Assembly (NCBI GenBank): GCA_000783305.1
Contig: JROE01000008.1
Coordinates: forward strand, 294,204 to 358,203
Reading direction: 5' to 3'
Length of the DNA stretch: 64,000 nucleotides
Origin: Sphingobacteriaceae bacterium DW12
GTDB lineage: Bacteria > Bacteroidota > Bacteroidia > Sphingobacteriales > Sphingobacteriaceae
The translations under genes and the position numbers were made by a program. Within the stretch, counting starts at the first letter, position 1; each line of letters begins with the position of its first letter. A model generated the notes under the pieces. It made no database searches and had not been told where the DNA came from. It was given only the letters and a program-made list of their open reading frames with translations. Below, piece after piece: positions 53,242 through 62,290 of this stretch.

Positions 53242-54639
53242 CTAGCGGTTGTATTTCATTTCATAGGCCATGACACCAGCGTAAGCCTTATCATTAGTAG
53301 CCATAGTGGCATAGATTGAAATCTTTTTACCAACGACACGAACATCGATATCACCGTACCTATTGTAGTTGGTACCACCATATGCATCAGACTCGAAGAG
53401 CATAAAATCTCTATAGCCGCTTGACTGGGCTACCAAAGTCATTTTGGATGGGTCAGTAATATCATAGACCTTAACATGCGTTGCATCCCACGCAAAAAAG
53501 CCTTGCGTCAACATGGCCATGAATTGATTGCCATCTACTGTAAATACTTCAAAATCCAGAACTTTATAGTAATGATTGGAAGGTGCCATTTCGATGACAT
53601 CCATGGTGGGAGAAAATTGTACAAAACGACTTCCTTTTTCACGATTGGCATCCGAGGCGACATAATTGCAATATGTTAGGTAATGGTCCGAATTGGCTTC
53701 TAGGGATTTGCGTTGCACGGTAGCATACGTCCATGGTTCTGCCGCTGCGTAACGAATCACCGTCGGATTGCTATCTTTCACGATGCCGTCATTAAACTCC
53801 CAGTAGTAAATCTGATTATTGACTGCTGGAGCTGTAGCATATACATAGGCTTTACCTTGTTTCAAATTACCGATTACTGTCACTTTGCGCCCCAACTCTA
53901 CCGGTGCTCCAGCCGCTGCCGTATAATCGAGGATAAGCTTAGGATCACTATCGATATCTTCATAGTAATACAGCATTAAACCTGCACTGTAGATATTGTA
54001 CCTGTTGACAATAAAATGATCGGCGTCATCAGCAACTACTTGCATACAAAAGGTCGTTGGCGCGGGGATTGTCTTCACAAAGCTTCCGTCGTTAGCATTG
54101 TAAACGCGTACCCCCACAGTCGCCCCTAGATTTCCTCCTGAGAAGTCTGCGACTAGCAACTTGTCCTTAACCACGGCAAAACCCGAGATATTGGTTCGCA
54201 ATACTCCTAGCTGATCCGACGTATTAAACCACAATTTTTTAAAGGTCGTCCGTGGAAGGGTAGCTACTGCCTTGATGACATGCTGCTTGACATTTCCATC
54301 TCCATCAGTGACGCGTATATCCAAGGGTTTGGTAAAATCCATTATACCAGTAAGGGCGGGCTCTACAGTCGCGTTATTCTCTAAACTGGCAGTAGCTCGT
54401 AATTGCGACAAATCCAAAGGATCATCTTCTGTCGTAGGGACTTCTACATAAATGGTATCACCATTGGCATAAGGTCCCGATTGACGGGCTGTATATTCGG
54501 AAGTTTGCCCAGGAATGGTCAGCATAAAATTCAAAAGACCTTTATCGAATTTGGTACCTTTATGCAACTCCACTTTTTGACACGAGCCCAATACAAGTGC
54601 CATGTTCGCTATAAGCGTATATGTTATTAATCTTTTCAT
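53242..54639 (-). CDS. DUF5018 surface glycan-binding lipoprotein
   Basis: A 465-residue lipoprotein (lipobox VLGSC, Cys20). An N-terminal DUF5018-type segment (about 25-130, 'GTKFDKGLLNFMLTIPGQTSEYTA') precedes a propeller-like body with 'GFAVVKDKLLVADFSGGNLGATVGVRVYN' and repeated strand patterns. DUF5018 proteins follow SusD genes and act as surface glycan-binding proteins. The ATG at 54639 directly starts the lipoprotein signal and is chosen over an upstream in-frame start at 54714. It would hold the glycan near the SusCD pair. Confidence 0.75.
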   Translation of the reverse strand: MKRLITYTLIANMALVLGSCQKVELHKGTKFDKGLLNFMLTIPGQTSEYTARQSGPYANGDTIYVEVPTTEDDPLDLSQLRATASLENNATVEPALTGIMDFTKPLDIRVTDGDGNVKQHVIKAVATLPRTTFKKLWFNTSDQLGVLRTNISGFAVVKDKLLVADFSGGNLGATVGVRVYNANDGSFVKTIPAPTTFCMQVVADDADHFIVNRYNIYSAGLMLYYYEDIDSDPKLILDYTAAAGAPVELGRKVTVIGNLKQGKAYVYATAPAVNNQIYYWEFNDGIVKDSNPTVIRYAAAEPWTYATVQRKSLEANSDHYLTYCNYVASDANREKGSRFVQFSPTMDVIEMAPSNHYYKVLDFEVFTVDGNQFMAMLTQGFFAWDATHVKVYDITDPSKMTLVAQSSGYRDFMLFESDAYGGTNYNRYGDIDVRVVGKKISIYATMATNDKAYAGVMAYEMKYNR

Positions 54640-54794
54640 TAGAATACAAATTGCGTTAAAAAAAGCAATGTAACCTTGTGGTATACCGCTGGCTTCACAC
54701 CTGTATGATTTCATGTTATGTAACTAAGCCAACAATTGGCTTCTGTTAGCACGCGATGTAAACATGACAGGCTCCATTGCTTATATCATTTACC

Positions 54795-56378
54795 TTACTT
54801 CCACTCGTCAAATTGTTGAATATTCGGATTCCGCTGAATCTCAGCGATAGGAATTGGGAAACGATTATATTTTTCAGGATACACTCGTGTCCGTCCGTTA
54901 TCCGCATCAACCAATTGATAATTAAATTTACCTTCCGCAGCTTTGGTAATCTTGACCCCTTCAACATGTGTTCCATTGAGCAAAGTCGTAGCAAGTCCCC
55001 AGCGTCTCAAATCCCAATAACGATGCCCTTCAAAAGCCAACTCAACCATACGCTCGTGACGAATCAAATCCAATAAATGGTTCTTATTCGTGGCAGCTAG
55101 GTCAGTCGTAAAGCCAGCCCGACGTCGCACCTTGTTCAAAGCCTCGACACCTAATACAAGCTGTCCTTGTTCGGCAAGAGCCTCCGCCTGGATCAACAAC
55201 ACCTCAGCATAGCGCATAAAATAAAATGTCAACTCTCCCCGTCCCAGATCGGTTAGCTTCTCATCAAATAGTTTGCGCATATAATAGCCTGTGGACGTAG
55301 TACCACCACCTACAGCATATCCGTCTTTGGACCCTTCGAAAGTTTCCATTGTCCGTCCCTTCCAAGGCGCCCCATTATATAAAATGGAGGCATAAAAACG
55401 AGGCTCTCTTCCTTCGTAAGGATTGGCGGCATGGGTCGGATTACTCCAACTGAAATTAGACCCATCTGCCATTTGGTATTCCCTCACCAAATTATCAGTC
55501 GGGCTGATCTGCGCATATCCCCCATCCAATGGTGGCCCGAAGAAGTAGTCAAATGAATAGGTAAAATTAGGCGTCAAAAACCCAAACTCCAGCACGCTTT
55601 CCTTATTATCCGTGCTTTCGCTACGACGCTGATTAAATAATTTCGCATAGTCGGGATATAAATCATACAGATTTAATGCCTGCAAAGCAACCACTGCGTC
55701 AGAGGATGCCTTCCAACGCTCGGCATATAACATCGTCCTAGCTTTAAGTCCTAATGCAGCCCCTTTGGTCACCTTTCCTCGCTTTGTAGCGGGAACGGTA
55801 GCCGGCAACTGTGCTGCGGCTTTGTCCAAATCAGCAGCTATAAAATCCCAGACTTGCTCGGGAGTACTCACGGATTTGCCAATATCATCACTCAAGCCGT
55901 CGTATAAGATGACACTGGCGCCGTATCGCTTGGCCAACTCAAAGTATACATAGGCTCTAAAAAATAGCACCTCGCCTTCGGCCCGCTGGTAGAATTCCGA
56001 AGGAAGACCGGTCCCTTTTGTATGTAATCCGTCCAAAAATTCGTTACAATTACGAATCCATGAATAACTCCATGCCCAATTATCGAGCGCATTGGCTCCC
56101 GGAGTGATGGAAGAAGACCCTAATATGAGTAGATTGACTTCGTCATTGGGCGTATTTTTCTTGAGCAAATCGGCATAGGCATCTTGATTGACATGAGCAG
56201 AATAGTATGTCTGTCCAATTAATGGGTAGAATTTATTCAATGACAATTCCACATTGGCTTCACTGCTCCAAGCGACACTTTCGCTATAGACATCTGTCAA
56301 TTCAGGCTCGATCGTACAGCTACTCACTGTAATGACGGTCGCCATCGAAAGAGTCCAAAATATATGTTTGAATTTCAT
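54795..56378 (-). CDS. SusD-like glycan-binding lipoprotein (phosphoesterase-rich PUL)
   Basis: A 527-residue RagB/SusD protein: lipobox TVSSC (Cys21), 'EPELTDVYSESVAWSSEANVELSLNKFYPLI', 'AEGEVLFFRAYVYFELAKRYGASVILYDG' (about 133-160), and the conserved C-terminal block 'LIRHERMVELAFEGHRYWDLRRWGLA', ending NRFPIPIAEIQRNPNIQQ. It pairs with the SusC at 56542-59709. Confidence 0.9.
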   Translation of the reverse strand: MKFKHIFWTLSMATVITVSSCTIEPELTDVYSESVAWSSEANVELSLNKFYPLIGQTYYSAHVNQDAYADLLKKNTPNDEVNLLILGSSSITPGANALDNWAWSYSWIRNCNEFLDGLHTKGTGLPSEFYQRAEGEVLFFRAYVYFELAKRYGASVILYDGLSDDIGKSVSTPEQVWDFIAADLDKAAAQLPATVPATKRGKVTKGAALGLKARTMLYAERWKASSDAVVALQALNLYDLYPDYAKLFNQRRSESTDNKESVLEFGFLTPNFTYSFDYFFGPPLDGGYAQISPTDNLVREYQMADGSNFSWSNPTHAANPYEGREPRFYASILYNGAPWKGRTMETFEGSKDGYAVGGGTTSTGYYMRKLFDEKLTDLGRGELTFYFMRYAEVLLIQAEALAEQGQLVLGVEALNKVRRRAGFTTDLAATNKNHLLDLIRHERMVELAFEGHRYWDLRRWGLATTLLNGTHVEGVKITKAAEGKFNYQLVDADNGRTRVYPEKYNRFPIPIAEIQRNPNIQQFDEWK

Positions 56379-56435
56379 ATCTATTTTTTAATTATTTCGT
56401 GATCCGCCAACCGGCGGTCCATTTGATTATTTGTT

Positions 56436-56466
56436 GTCATCCATTAGGTAAATTCATTCGGATGAC
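56436..56466 (-). other. Stem-loop between SusC and SusD genes
   Basis: GTCATCC (56436-56442) pairs with GGATGAC (56460-56466) in the 163-nt gap between the SusC stop and the SusD start. A second short stem CCGCC/GGCGG lies at 56405-56418. These may set the relative expression of the pair. Confidence 0.4.
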
Positions 56467-56541
56467 CTTATTTCTATATATTATTTTTGCATTTATACGA
56501 CTTTATGTTCATCTGTGATTGCAAAGTCTGTGTCGCAATAA

Positions 56542-59500
56542 TTAAAACGTCAAGGATAGACCAAATTCGTAAATACGCTGTTGTGGATAATATCCCTGAT
56601 TGACACTTGGCATCTCCGGATCTAAATAATCCAAATTACTCCAAGTAAAAAGATTGCTACCCGAGATGTGAAGCCTAAGCTGCTGTATATTGGCTTGGTT
56701 CAACCAAGATTTTGGTAAGGTATATCCAATTTGAGCTGCTTTTAAACGAAGATAAGAACCATCTTTGATCCAAAAGGACGAAAATTTGCCCCCACTCTGC
56801 GCAGATTGTGTACTCAAGCGTGGATAAGTGGCATTAGGATTTTCAGGAGTCCAGGCATTCTCGACCAAATATTTGGGCGAATTGCCGTCTTGATAGAAGG
56901 GCATGGTGTAAAATGTATTGTCGTGTACACCAGAATTGGTATATAATCCAGACAGTGCAACATCTGAAAGAGCAGCCCCTTGAAAGAAAGCACTGGCATC
57001 AAAACCTTTATAGCTTGCACTGAAATTCAGGCCAAACATCATTTCTGGTAAATCTCCTTTACCGATAACTGTCCAATCCTGATCCCACGTAATGCGTCCA
57101 TCGCCATTGAGATCCTTTAATCGGATTTCGCCGGGGCGGGTAGGGCCAAAAAGGGCACTGTGATCAATCTCTTCCTGACTTTGGAAAAAACCATCGGCTA
57201 CGAAACCATATTTAAGCCCGATTGGCTTACCTGTACGACGTAGATGATCGGGCACGTTTGCATCTTCGGTAGTCTCAATCACCTTACTGCGTGCGAAGCT
57301 CAGGTTACCTCGGACATTGTAACTAAAGTCATTAATTTGCTTCCGATGCGTCAAGATAAGCTCAAAACCTCGACTATCTACGATTCCTGAGTTAATTACT
57401 CCAGGAAAATACCCGCCGAATGATGGTGGTTTAAGCCCAGACTGTCCTTGCAAGATATCTTTGGTCACCCGATAGAAAACATCGGCCTCTACACCTAATA
57501 GGCCATTCCACAGACTGGCTTCGACACCTCCATTATAGGTCATGGTCGTCTCCCAACGTACATCAAAATTAGGAAAAGCTGTAACATTCAATGGCTTAGA
57601 AAGGGTATTTCCAATCAACACTACCGGGTTAGCACCCAATCCTACCGTTCTTAAAAATTGATAGTCGCTTATACGATCATTTCCAAGTTTTCCAATCGAT
57701 GCCCTCAACTTCAGATTATCGACAAAACTCACATTATCCCGGAAGAACGGTTCATTAGAAATACGCCAGCCTGCCAATACCGCGGGGAAAATATCCCAAC
57801 GTGTCTTCGCTGGCAGCTTTGGCGAGCCATCATAGCGGCCTAACACTTCTAAAAGATATTTATCGGCATAGTCGTAGTTAAAACGAAATGAGTATCCCGC
57901 CCGACTAAACATGCTATGTCCCCCCTTTACCAAATCATCGATAACCTCCTCGCCAAAAGTCAGATCCATGATGTCGGTAATGGGATATCCTCGGCGTCCT
58001 CCCGAAAGACCGCTATTGTCTGTCCGCATATATTCATAGAGAAGTAATGCATTGACCGTATGATCTCCAAATTTGTTGGCATAACTGATAGATGGCTGGA
58101 TAGTTTTTTGCCAAGAATCAGAAAACCACTGATTCAAGCTTGCTACCCCAGCATTGGCATGGCGCGCCCAACCCAATGCATACTGCTTTGTCGAATTGTT
58201 ATACACATCCAGTTGATACGGCAATAAATAGCTTTTCTTCATACTGTATCCTTTGTCATAGCCGCCATTGACCTTGAGACTCAATCCCGATACACCGGGC
58301 ACCTGATACGTTAAGGATAAATTGGTTTGCAAGCGATTGGAACGGGTCGAATTCTCACCAGATAAATCTCGGGCTGCTATAGGATTCTGATTGCCATTAC
58401 CCGGGTTTAGACTTCCTACCGGTACACCGTTGGCATTATAAGCCGGCAAATAGGGATAAGACATCATGGCCTGAGCGAAGATAGAAGCATAACTATTGCC
58501 TAATCCAGCAGATAATCCAGGTTCATTACGGACATCATCCCGATAAGCCACGTTTAATGTCAGTTTCAAATTATCCAAGACATCTGCATCAAAATTAATC
58601 CGACCATTATAGCGATCATAAGAAGTACGATCGATGATACCATCTTGGTTATAAGCTCCTGCAGATACAAAATAGCGATAACGATCGCTTCCACCGTTTA
58701 GCGTCAAATTATTGGTCAGGGTAGGTGCACTGTTTTTAAACAACAAATCGAACCAATTTGTATTACCATAGACTCCTTCTGGATCGCCGTTGGTGATGCG
58801 ATCGATTTCTGCGGTGGTAAATCGTCTGGAAGCCTCAGCCACCCCGTCAAGTTCTTGGGCTTTATTGTAGTAATAAGCATAGTCCCTTCCATTTAAAAAT
58901 TCGGGAAAGGAAGTATTGGTACTCAACGCATAGGAGCCATTGTACGTGATAGTTGGTTTCTGCGCCTTACCTCGTTTGGTAGTGACCATAATTACCCCAT
59001 TTGCTCCACGCACGCCATAAATGGCTGCTGACGCATCCTTCAATATGGAGATACTCTCCACCTCATCCGGATTGATTTGTGGAAATTCTCGCTCGATACC
59101 ATCAACAATAATTAAGGGGCTGTTATTACCCAAGGTATTGTAGCCCCGCACCATTAAAGATGCCCCATCAGATCCTGGCTGTCCGCTCGTTTGGCGGGTT
59201 ACCAATCCTGGCAAACGACCTTGCAACATCGATGATAAATTTGCAGTAGGGGCTTGTTTAAGCTCCTCACCGCTAACTTGTGCGATCGCGCCGGTCACGC
59301 TAGATTTTTTCATTTGGCCATAGCCCACCACGACTACTTCATCCAATTGACTATTATCCTGATCCATCAAGATTTCGATGGGGCCTGCGCCTACTTTGAC
59401 CACCGTATCTTTCGACACATAGCCAATGGTCGTAAAAGAGAGACGAACGCTCGAACCTTCTGTAAGCAAGGAGAAACGCCCATTGGAATTACTGAAAGCA

Positions 59501-59709
59501 TTCACTTTCTGGTTGGTAGAACGGATGGTAACACCATCAAGAGGTTGGCGGTCTAGGGACCTACGAACCACTCCCTCAATTCGAGATTGTTGGGCATGAG
59601 CCGCGGTAAGCACGCAGGAGACGACGCAAAACAGAAGCAAGCTCTTCGACAGCAAAGCATATCGAAACCGCTTTCTCCCTCTTTCTTGCATTTTTTTTAA
59701 TGTCTTCAT
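56542..59709 (-). CDS. SusC-like TonB transporter (phosphoesterase-rich PUL)
   Basis: A 1055-residue SusC protein. A basic N-region and signal peptide (to about 40) are followed by a carboxypeptidase-like domain (about 43-115, 'IEGVVRRSLDRQPLDGVTIR'), the signature 'LDEVVVVGYGQMKKSSVTGA' and a plug with 'SPLIIVDGIEREFPQINPDEVESISILKDASAAIYG', ending in a barrel with final strand 'RIYEFGLSLTF'. It lacks an STN domain, so the locus is not run by an anti-sigma relay; its regulator is not in the window. SusD follows after 163 nt. Confidence 0.9.
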   Translation of the reverse strand: MKTLKKMQERGRKRFRYALLSKSLLLFCVVSCVLTAAHAQQSRIEGVVRRSLDRQPLDGVTIRSTNQKVNAFSNSNGRFSLLTEGSSVRLSFTTIGYVSKDTVVKVGAGPIEILMDQDNSQLDEVVVVGYGQMKKSSVTGAIAQVSGEELKQAPTANLSSMLQGRLPGLVTRQTSGQPGSDGASLMVRGYNTLGNNSPLIIVDGIEREFPQINPDEVESISILKDASAAIYGVRGANGVIMVTTKRGKAQKPTITYNGSYALSTNTSFPEFLNGRDYAYYYNKAQELDGVAEASRRFTTAEIDRITNGDPEGVYGNTNWFDLLFKNSAPTLTNNLTLNGGSDRYRYFVSAGAYNQDGIIDRTSYDRYNGRINFDADVLDNLKLTLNVAYRDDVRNEPGLSAGLGNSYASIFAQAMMSYPYLPAYNANGVPVGSLNPGNGNQNPIAARDLSGENSTRSNRLQTNLSLTYQVPGVSGLSLKVNGGYDKGYSMKKSYLLPYQLDVYNNSTKQYALGWARHANAGVASLNQWFSDSWQKTIQPSISYANKFGDHTVNALLLYEYMRTDNSGLSGGRRGYPITDIMDLTFGEEVIDDLVKGGHSMFSRAGYSFRFNYDYADKYLLEVLGRYDGSPKLPAKTRWDIFPAVLAGWRISNEPFFRDNVSFVDNLKLRASIGKLGNDRISDYQFLRTVGLGANPVVLIGNTLSKPLNVTAFPNFDVRWETTMTYNGGVEASLWNGLLGVEADVFYRVTKDILQGQSGLKPPSFGGYFPGVINSGIVDSRGFELILTHRKQINDFSYNVRGNLSFARSKVIETTEDANVPDHLRRTGKPIGLKYGFVADGFFQSQEEIDHSALFGPTRPGEIRLKDLNGDGRITWDQDWTVIGKGDLPEMMFGLNFSASYKGFDASAFFQGAALSDVALSGLYTNSGVHDNTFYTMPFYQDGNSPKYLVENAWTPENPNATYPRLSTQSAQSGGKFSSFWIKDGSYLRLKAAQIGYTLPKSWLNQANIQQLRLHISGSNLFTWSNLDYLDPEMPSVNQGYYPQQRIYEFGLSLTF

Positions 59710-59807
59710 AAAAGATTACTGGTTAATTGTTTCTGAATAAAAATGATTGTATTTGATATTGATATATGTGTTCTAGTATATTGGAGCATACGCGCTAACT
59801 CCATAGG

Positions 59808-61220
59808 TTACTTCCTATGAAGGCTAGGGGGCAACGTTTTTGCTGTTATTTTTTGTAGATACTCTTGATAGTCTTTAAAAAGGTCCAATGTCCGCTTTTC
59901 TCCTACACGGATGGACATCTTGGGATCATTAAACACCCCCGGGAATTGATAGCAGAGTATCTTTTCGAAATTTTGAAATAAATTCAAATCTCGTATAATC
60001 TCATCCATCGGACGGGGGTAAAGGGACTGATCTTCGTTGAACAAGAAAGTTTCCAAATCAAACCATAGGTGAGCACCTGCCGTATCACACAGCGACTGTA
60101 GCAAGTCAGCGGACTCCTTGCCAGTCAAGTCACCTTCTGGCATACGAGCAAATCCAAAAGGACAAAGAATATCTAGATTTTGTAAAAGTCCGGGGTAAGT
60201 ATCCAATCCCGTAGGTACCTGCATACTGTTAGTTGCGAGCATAACGGGTTTTGCGGGGGCTATACTGTTGCAATACGCTTTAAATTCTCTAAAGAAATCG
60301 ACAATTTCTTTCTTCCGTTGTATACGTTTACCTTCTGTCTGTTCCCAATTATCAAGATTGCCGCCACTCTCCTCGGATACATAAAATCCATAGAACGATC
60401 GGTGATGTCCATATTTATCCCACAATTCCTGCGCTACTTTTTTATGCCATTCCAGAGATTCACTTGTGAAATCAAACCAAGCAAACATGCCCACACCTAA
60501 AAAAACATGCATATTCAACTGATCTGCTTCCGACAAGATGGCTTCAATAGGGTCATTGGCAGCAATCGGCATTCTACCCTCATAAAGTTTAGAAGGATAA
60601 AATGCTTGACCTTTATAGTTTTCTACAGTTGTTTGATGTTTGCCAACATATTCTTCATTACGAAAGACTTCTTGTATGACGACAATATCCATTTTCAATT
60701 TGTGCATACCTCGCACCATTTCCCGCCATTGGTCATCGGTCATCTTCTTGATGTCTGCATTCCAATGTTTTCCCTCGGTTTCACTCCAATGGTAAATGCC
60801 GGCCCAAGCCCCATCAATCAATCGAGTCGACCGTATATCAGATGAAATCACGTCAATCTCCTTGCTCTCACGGTAGGTCTTTCCACCATCCTTTACTACT
60901 AAAACAATCGTATTTTTACCAACTAAATTGGTCGTAGGCAGCACATGCTTTACCTCGAAACTCCCCCCAGGAGCAATCTCCTTTTTGGAGTAGTGTAACA
61001 GATTTTTGGGATTCTCCGTTTGGTGGTAAATTGACAATTCAATTTTTTTAAATCTATTTTCTTCATTTTTAAGTCCAGCTCGAATATCGAGATCTACTTT
61101 ATTCGTAATGGTAGTAGGAGGTATCAGCGTCAGTGAAATTCCCTCTTTTGCCCAAGTCAACGATGGGATTGCTACCAACAGGATTAGCCATAATAAATTC
61201 AAGTTCTTCATATTGCTCAT
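59808..61220 (-). CDS. DUF4434 TIM-barrel protein with N-terminal beta domain
   Basis: A 470-residue secreted protein (signal peptide to about 24). An N-terminal Ig-like beta domain (about 28-125) precedes a DUF4434 barrel (about 135-455). The barrel holds 'MVRGMHKLKMDIVVIQEVFRNEEYVG', 'DPIEAILSEADQLNMHVFLGVGMFAWFDF' and 'SFYGFYVSEESGG' with Glu283-Glu284, aligned with Glu169-Asp170 in the gene at 49086-50615. It lies between GDPD and SusC. Its stop-to-start gap with the GDPD gene is 5 nt. Confidence 0.75.
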   Translation of the reverse strand: MSNMKNLNLLWLILLVAIPSLTWAKEGISLTLIPPTTITNKVDLDIRAGLKNEENRFKKIELSIYHQTENPKNLLHYSKKEIAPGGSFEVKHVLPTTNLVGKNTIVLVVKDGGKTYRESKEIDVISSDIRSTRLIDGAWAGIYHWSETEGKHWNADIKKMTDDQWREMVRGMHKLKMDIVVIQEVFRNEEYVGKHQTTVENYKGQAFYPSKLYEGRMPIAANDPIEAILSEADQLNMHVFLGVGMFAWFDFTSESLEWHKKVAQELWDKYGHHRSFYGFYVSEESGGNLDNWEQTEGKRIQRKKEIVDFFREFKAYCNSIAPAKPVMLATNSMQVPTGLDTYPGLLQNLDILCPFGFARMPEGDLTGKESADLLQSLCDTAGAHLWFDLETFLFNEDQSLYPRPMDEIIRDLNLFQNFEKILCYQFPGVFNDPKMSIRVGEKRTLDLFKDYQEYLQKITAKTLPPSLHRK

Positions 61221-61225
61221 GTATT

Positions 61226-62290
61226 TTACTTTTTTTCGTCTTGTATTAACTGAAGGAGGATTTCTGGTTCGTCAGTAGTAATTAAATCGACTCCACTATG
61301 TAAGAATTTCCGTAAGGCCCCCGCCTCATTCACTGTCCAAACATTAGTTGAAAGTTCCAAACGTTTTGCTTTTTCCACTAGCATAGGGTCATTACCGTAT
61401 TGATAGAAATCATAATCCAAACCAGAGATACCGTCACGTTTCAACTCATCCACAGTTTTATTCCCGTAGAGGTAGGCCGTCTCTGCCGATGGATCAAGCT
61501 GACGAATCCGTTTGAGAACCTCATAATCAAAACTGATGTATGAGATATAACCCTGCGCCTTCAACCGATGTACAATGGATAGGACAGAATCAGTCAATTC
61601 TAGACTACGTCCCGTAGGTGACGACTTGATTTCCAAAATCATTTTGGTTTTGTTCTGTTGTTTGGCCACTTGAATGAACTCGATCAACCTAGGAACAGGA
61701 TCTCCGCCAGATAACGTAGATGAATACAAATCTTTAGCCGTCGACTCTTCGACGGATAATCCACCGATATGTGGGTCATGGGACAAAACAACCTCCTTGT
61801 CTTTAGTCAACCATACATCGAATTCAGACCCTTCGCAGCCTAGGTTAGCAGCATGCAAAAATGAGCGAATAGAATTTTGCATGACACCAGCTTGACGCCA
61901 AGCCCCACGATGGGCTATCACTTTATTGCGAATAAATTCATTTCTAACAAGTTCGATATGGTAATATGCAGACGCTATTTTCAAAGTTATTCCATACGCG
62001 TGGGGACCACTCTCCGTGTTCACCATCGTACCTTTGCGTAAGCTAATGATGCCATCTTTCGATATCCGAAACAAACCCGAGGTATCAGCGCTTAGCTTGA
62101 CCCGATTCCCTTTAATAACTTCAGGCTTGATAATTTTTCCAATCGCCACCCCCGGTTGATCAAGCGGAATAACATAACTGTTCAATGATACGATGCCGGA
62201 TGCCACGCCTTGGGCTTTAACACAGCTTATAGAAGCCAATAGCATCCATAGGCTAAAGATGTAAATGTTGTATTTTACTTTATTGTACAT
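61226..62290 (-). CDS. Glycerophosphodiester phosphodiesterase (GDPD) family protein
   Basis: A 354-residue secreted protein with a signal region (residues 1-27, ending CVKAQ). After an N-terminal beta region (about 28-105), the GDPD barrel shows the two-metal site: 'VIAHRGAWRQ' (first His and Arg), 'GSEFDVWLTKDKEVVLSHDPHI' with the Glu-x-Asp pair and His, 'KMILEIKSS', and the closing 'LDLITTDEPE'-like end. Family members split glycerophosphodiesters into an alcohol and glycerol-3-phosphate. The ATG at 62290 overlaps the upstream gene by 11 nt; upstream GTG/ATG starts at 62320 and 62317 are possible. Confidence 0.8.
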   Translation of the reverse strand: MYNKVKYNIYIFSLWMLLASISCVKAQGVASGIVSLNSYVIPLDQPGVAIGKIIKPEVIKGNRVKLSADTSGLFRISKDGIISLRKGTMVNTESGPHAYGITLKIASAYYHIELVRNEFIRNKVIAHRGAWRQAGVMQNSIRSFLHAANLGCEGSEFDVWLTKDKEVVLSHDPHIGGLSVEESTAKDLYSSTLSGGDPVPRLIEFIQVAKQQNKTKMILEIKSSPTGRSLELTDSVLSIVHRLKAQGYISYISFDYEVLKRIRQLDPSAETAYLYGNKTVDELKRDGISGLDYDFYQYGNDPMLVEKAKRLELSTNVWTVNEAGALRKFLHSGVDLITTDEPEILLQLIQDEKK

